Part shown: one piece after another, positions 6,000 to 6,551 of the stretch | Layout of the letters: each line of letters starts with the position of its first letter | How positions within the stretch are numbered: position 1 is the first letter of the stretch | Source: Chloroflexota bacterium | GTDB lineage: Bacteria; Chloroflexota; Limnocylindria; Limnocylindrales; CSP1-4 | Length of the DNA stretch: 6,551 nucleotides | Reading direction: 5' to 3' | Assembly (NCBI GenBank): GCA_003158495.1 | Contig: PMJT01000074.1 | Location: 1-6,551, forward strand | The notes under the pieces: generated by a model | Seen by the model: the letters and a program-made list of their open reading frames with translations, nothing else | The model's database searches: none | Told to the model about the DNA's origin: nothing | Made by a program: the position numbers and the translations under genes

Positions 6000-6007
6000 C
6001 CCTCCCT
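6000..6007 (-). promoter_or_regulatory. Strong ribosome binding site for a TTG start
   Basis: Read on the - strand this is AGGGAGGG, ending 4 nt before the TTG at 5995. It is the best Shine-Dalgarno in the window. It is the reason for preferring TTG over the upstream ATG codons, whose extra 35 residues would put a charged, polar extension before the signal peptide. Confidence 0.75.
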
Positions 6008-6282
6008 ACCAGTGAGCCGGTTTCCTGCCATAAGAATACGCAGGATCGTTCGTCGCGAGAGATGAGCGGTCGTAGCGGAGGCTCGAGGCATGTCGGACAC
6101 GGGGCAGGAAATGGACGTGAATGGTGGGCTACAGACGCGATCTGATCAGCCCGAAGGGCTCACCGCCACGACGTTCGCATCGTTTGGTCGTCTTTGGTCC
6201 CATAGCTGCCTGGCGCATCCACTAACCTTGGGGGGACGGGAAAGGCCGATCGGCACTGGGGGCCGGGTTCGGCCACGCGGAT

Positions 6283-6289
6283 AGAGGAG
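6283..6289 (+). promoter_or_regulatory. Ribosome binding site of the zinc-finger gene
   Basis: AGAGGAG lies 9 nt before the ATG at 6299 and supports that start, placing the zinc finger at residues 5-24 of the product. Confidence 0.7.
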
Positions 6290-6298
6290 CACTCGAGA

Positions 6299-6551
6299 AT
6301 GGAATCCTGGTGGGTCTGTGACGTGTGCCGCTCGCTCAATCGTGCAGCCTCATCGAAGTGCTACAGCTGCCGAACTCCGGTAGGTCAGACAGCTCCAAAG
6401 ACCGCCGACGGCAAGATCGACTACAACGTGGCCAAGACCGGCGTTGACCTCCGCGAGTTCGTCGATCAGAAGCTCTTCCCGTACTTCCCCAACACGATCG
6501 AATACAAGATCGGCCAGATCTGCGGCGAGATCAGGATGGGGATCGCTGTCG
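6299..6551 (+). CDS. RanBP2-type zinc finger protein with HsdM-like segment (partial)
   Basis: The gene runs off the right edge; 84 codons are visible. Residues 5-24 match the RanBP2-type zinc finger exactly: W5-x-C7-x2-C10-x3-N14-x6-C21-x2-C24. Known members bind single-stranded RNA, ubiquitin or other proteins through one zinc ion. After a short linker, residues about 41-82 read KTGVDLREFVDQKLFPYF then PNTIEYKIGQICGEI. From memory of the family, this resembles the helical region before the catalytic domain of type I restriction M subunits (HsdM; typical pattern LFPYL-GF...-TIEYKIGEIFGEI). The usual 10 or so residues between FPYL and TIEYKIG are missing here. The HsdM reading is an inference; the catalytic NPPF/Y motif would lie beyond the window. 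If correct, the product would be an adenine-N6 DNA methyltransferase subunit with an unusual N-terminal zinc finger, or a relict fused to one. Otherwise it is a zinc-finger protein of unknown role. Confidence 0.8.
   Translation, partial: MESWWVCDVCRSLNRAASSKCYSCRTPVGQTAPKTADGKIDYNVAKTGVDLREFVDQKLFPYFPNTIEYKIGQICGEIRMGIAV

Larger units (their letters stand above)
5996..6298. other. Divergent intergenic region
   Basis: This 303-nt gap must carry the promoters of the LppX-like gene (-) and the zinc-finger gene (+). Candidate -10 boxes are TATTCT on the - strand (6038-6033), 37 nt before the TTG start, and TAACCT on the + strand (about 6222-6227). Neither has a convincing -35. An 8-bp palindrome CTGATCAG (6142-6149) is followed by a 5-bp hairpin AGCCC-GAA-GGGCT (6148-6160); either could be a regulator site but nothing shows it. 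A + strand ORF at 6090-6284 (64 codons) is discussed among the rejected items. Confidence 0.4.

Noticed and set aside
6033..6038. TATTCT as a -10 promoter box of the LppX-like gene
   Set aside because: It matches four of six consensus bases, but no -35 resembling TTGACA lies 16-19 bp upstream, so it is mentioned only as a candidate within the intergenic region.
6090..6284. 64-codon + strand ORF with GGAGG 8 nt upstream of its ATG
   Set aside because: The ribosome site is good and its stop lies just before the zinc-finger gene, but composition and codon choice look non-coding and no motif is present. It remains a weak possibility as a leader peptide.

Overview
The window looks like a piece of a GC-rich bacterial chromosome. 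Three of its proteins begin with Sec/lipobox signal peptides followed by Ser/Thr/Pro-rich linkers. GTG and TTG starts are used alongside ATG, and one protein is a membrane-anchored beta-propeller. This style fits Chloroflexota (for example Limnocylindria-like soil or freshwater lineages) or Actinomycetota, but no phylogenetic marker is present, so the assignment is an inference. No tRNA, rRNA, CRISPR array, insertion sequence or phage gene is visible.

Left part (1-600): no intact gene is recognised. A stretch on the + strand (229-469) reads as a single-pass small membrane protein if one base is removed near 364-370. A 37-codon ORF (487-600) then overlaps the start of the next gene. Middle left (591-2021, +): a 476-residue single-pass membrane protein with an extracytoplasmic WD40/PD40-like beta-propeller, carrying a perfect in-frame 21-bp tandem duplication in one blade motif.

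Centre (2245-4805, all on the - strand): a probable operon read right to left. It comprises a four-helix membrane protein (4805 to 4191), a 309-residue two-domain lipoprotein overlapping it by 8 nt (4198 to 3269), a 178-residue helical lipoprotein (3154 to 2618), and a less certain 111-residue CxxC protein (2580 to 2245) with a possible terminator at its stop codon. The convergent gap at 2022-2244 holds small hairpins.

Right part: a TTG-started LppX/LprG-like lipoprotein on the - strand (5995 to 5183). Across a 303-bp divergent gap on the + strand lies the start of a gene cut by the window edge. That gene begins with a textbook RanBP2-type zinc finger and continues with a segment resembling the N-terminal helical region of type I restriction M subunits (HsdM). 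This fusion is the most unusual thing in the window.

As a whole the window is mostly an envelope locus: several unrelated surface lipoproteins and membrane proteins of unknown specific function, bordered on the right by what may be a DNA-modification gene. No complete defence or metabolic pathway can be reconstructed.
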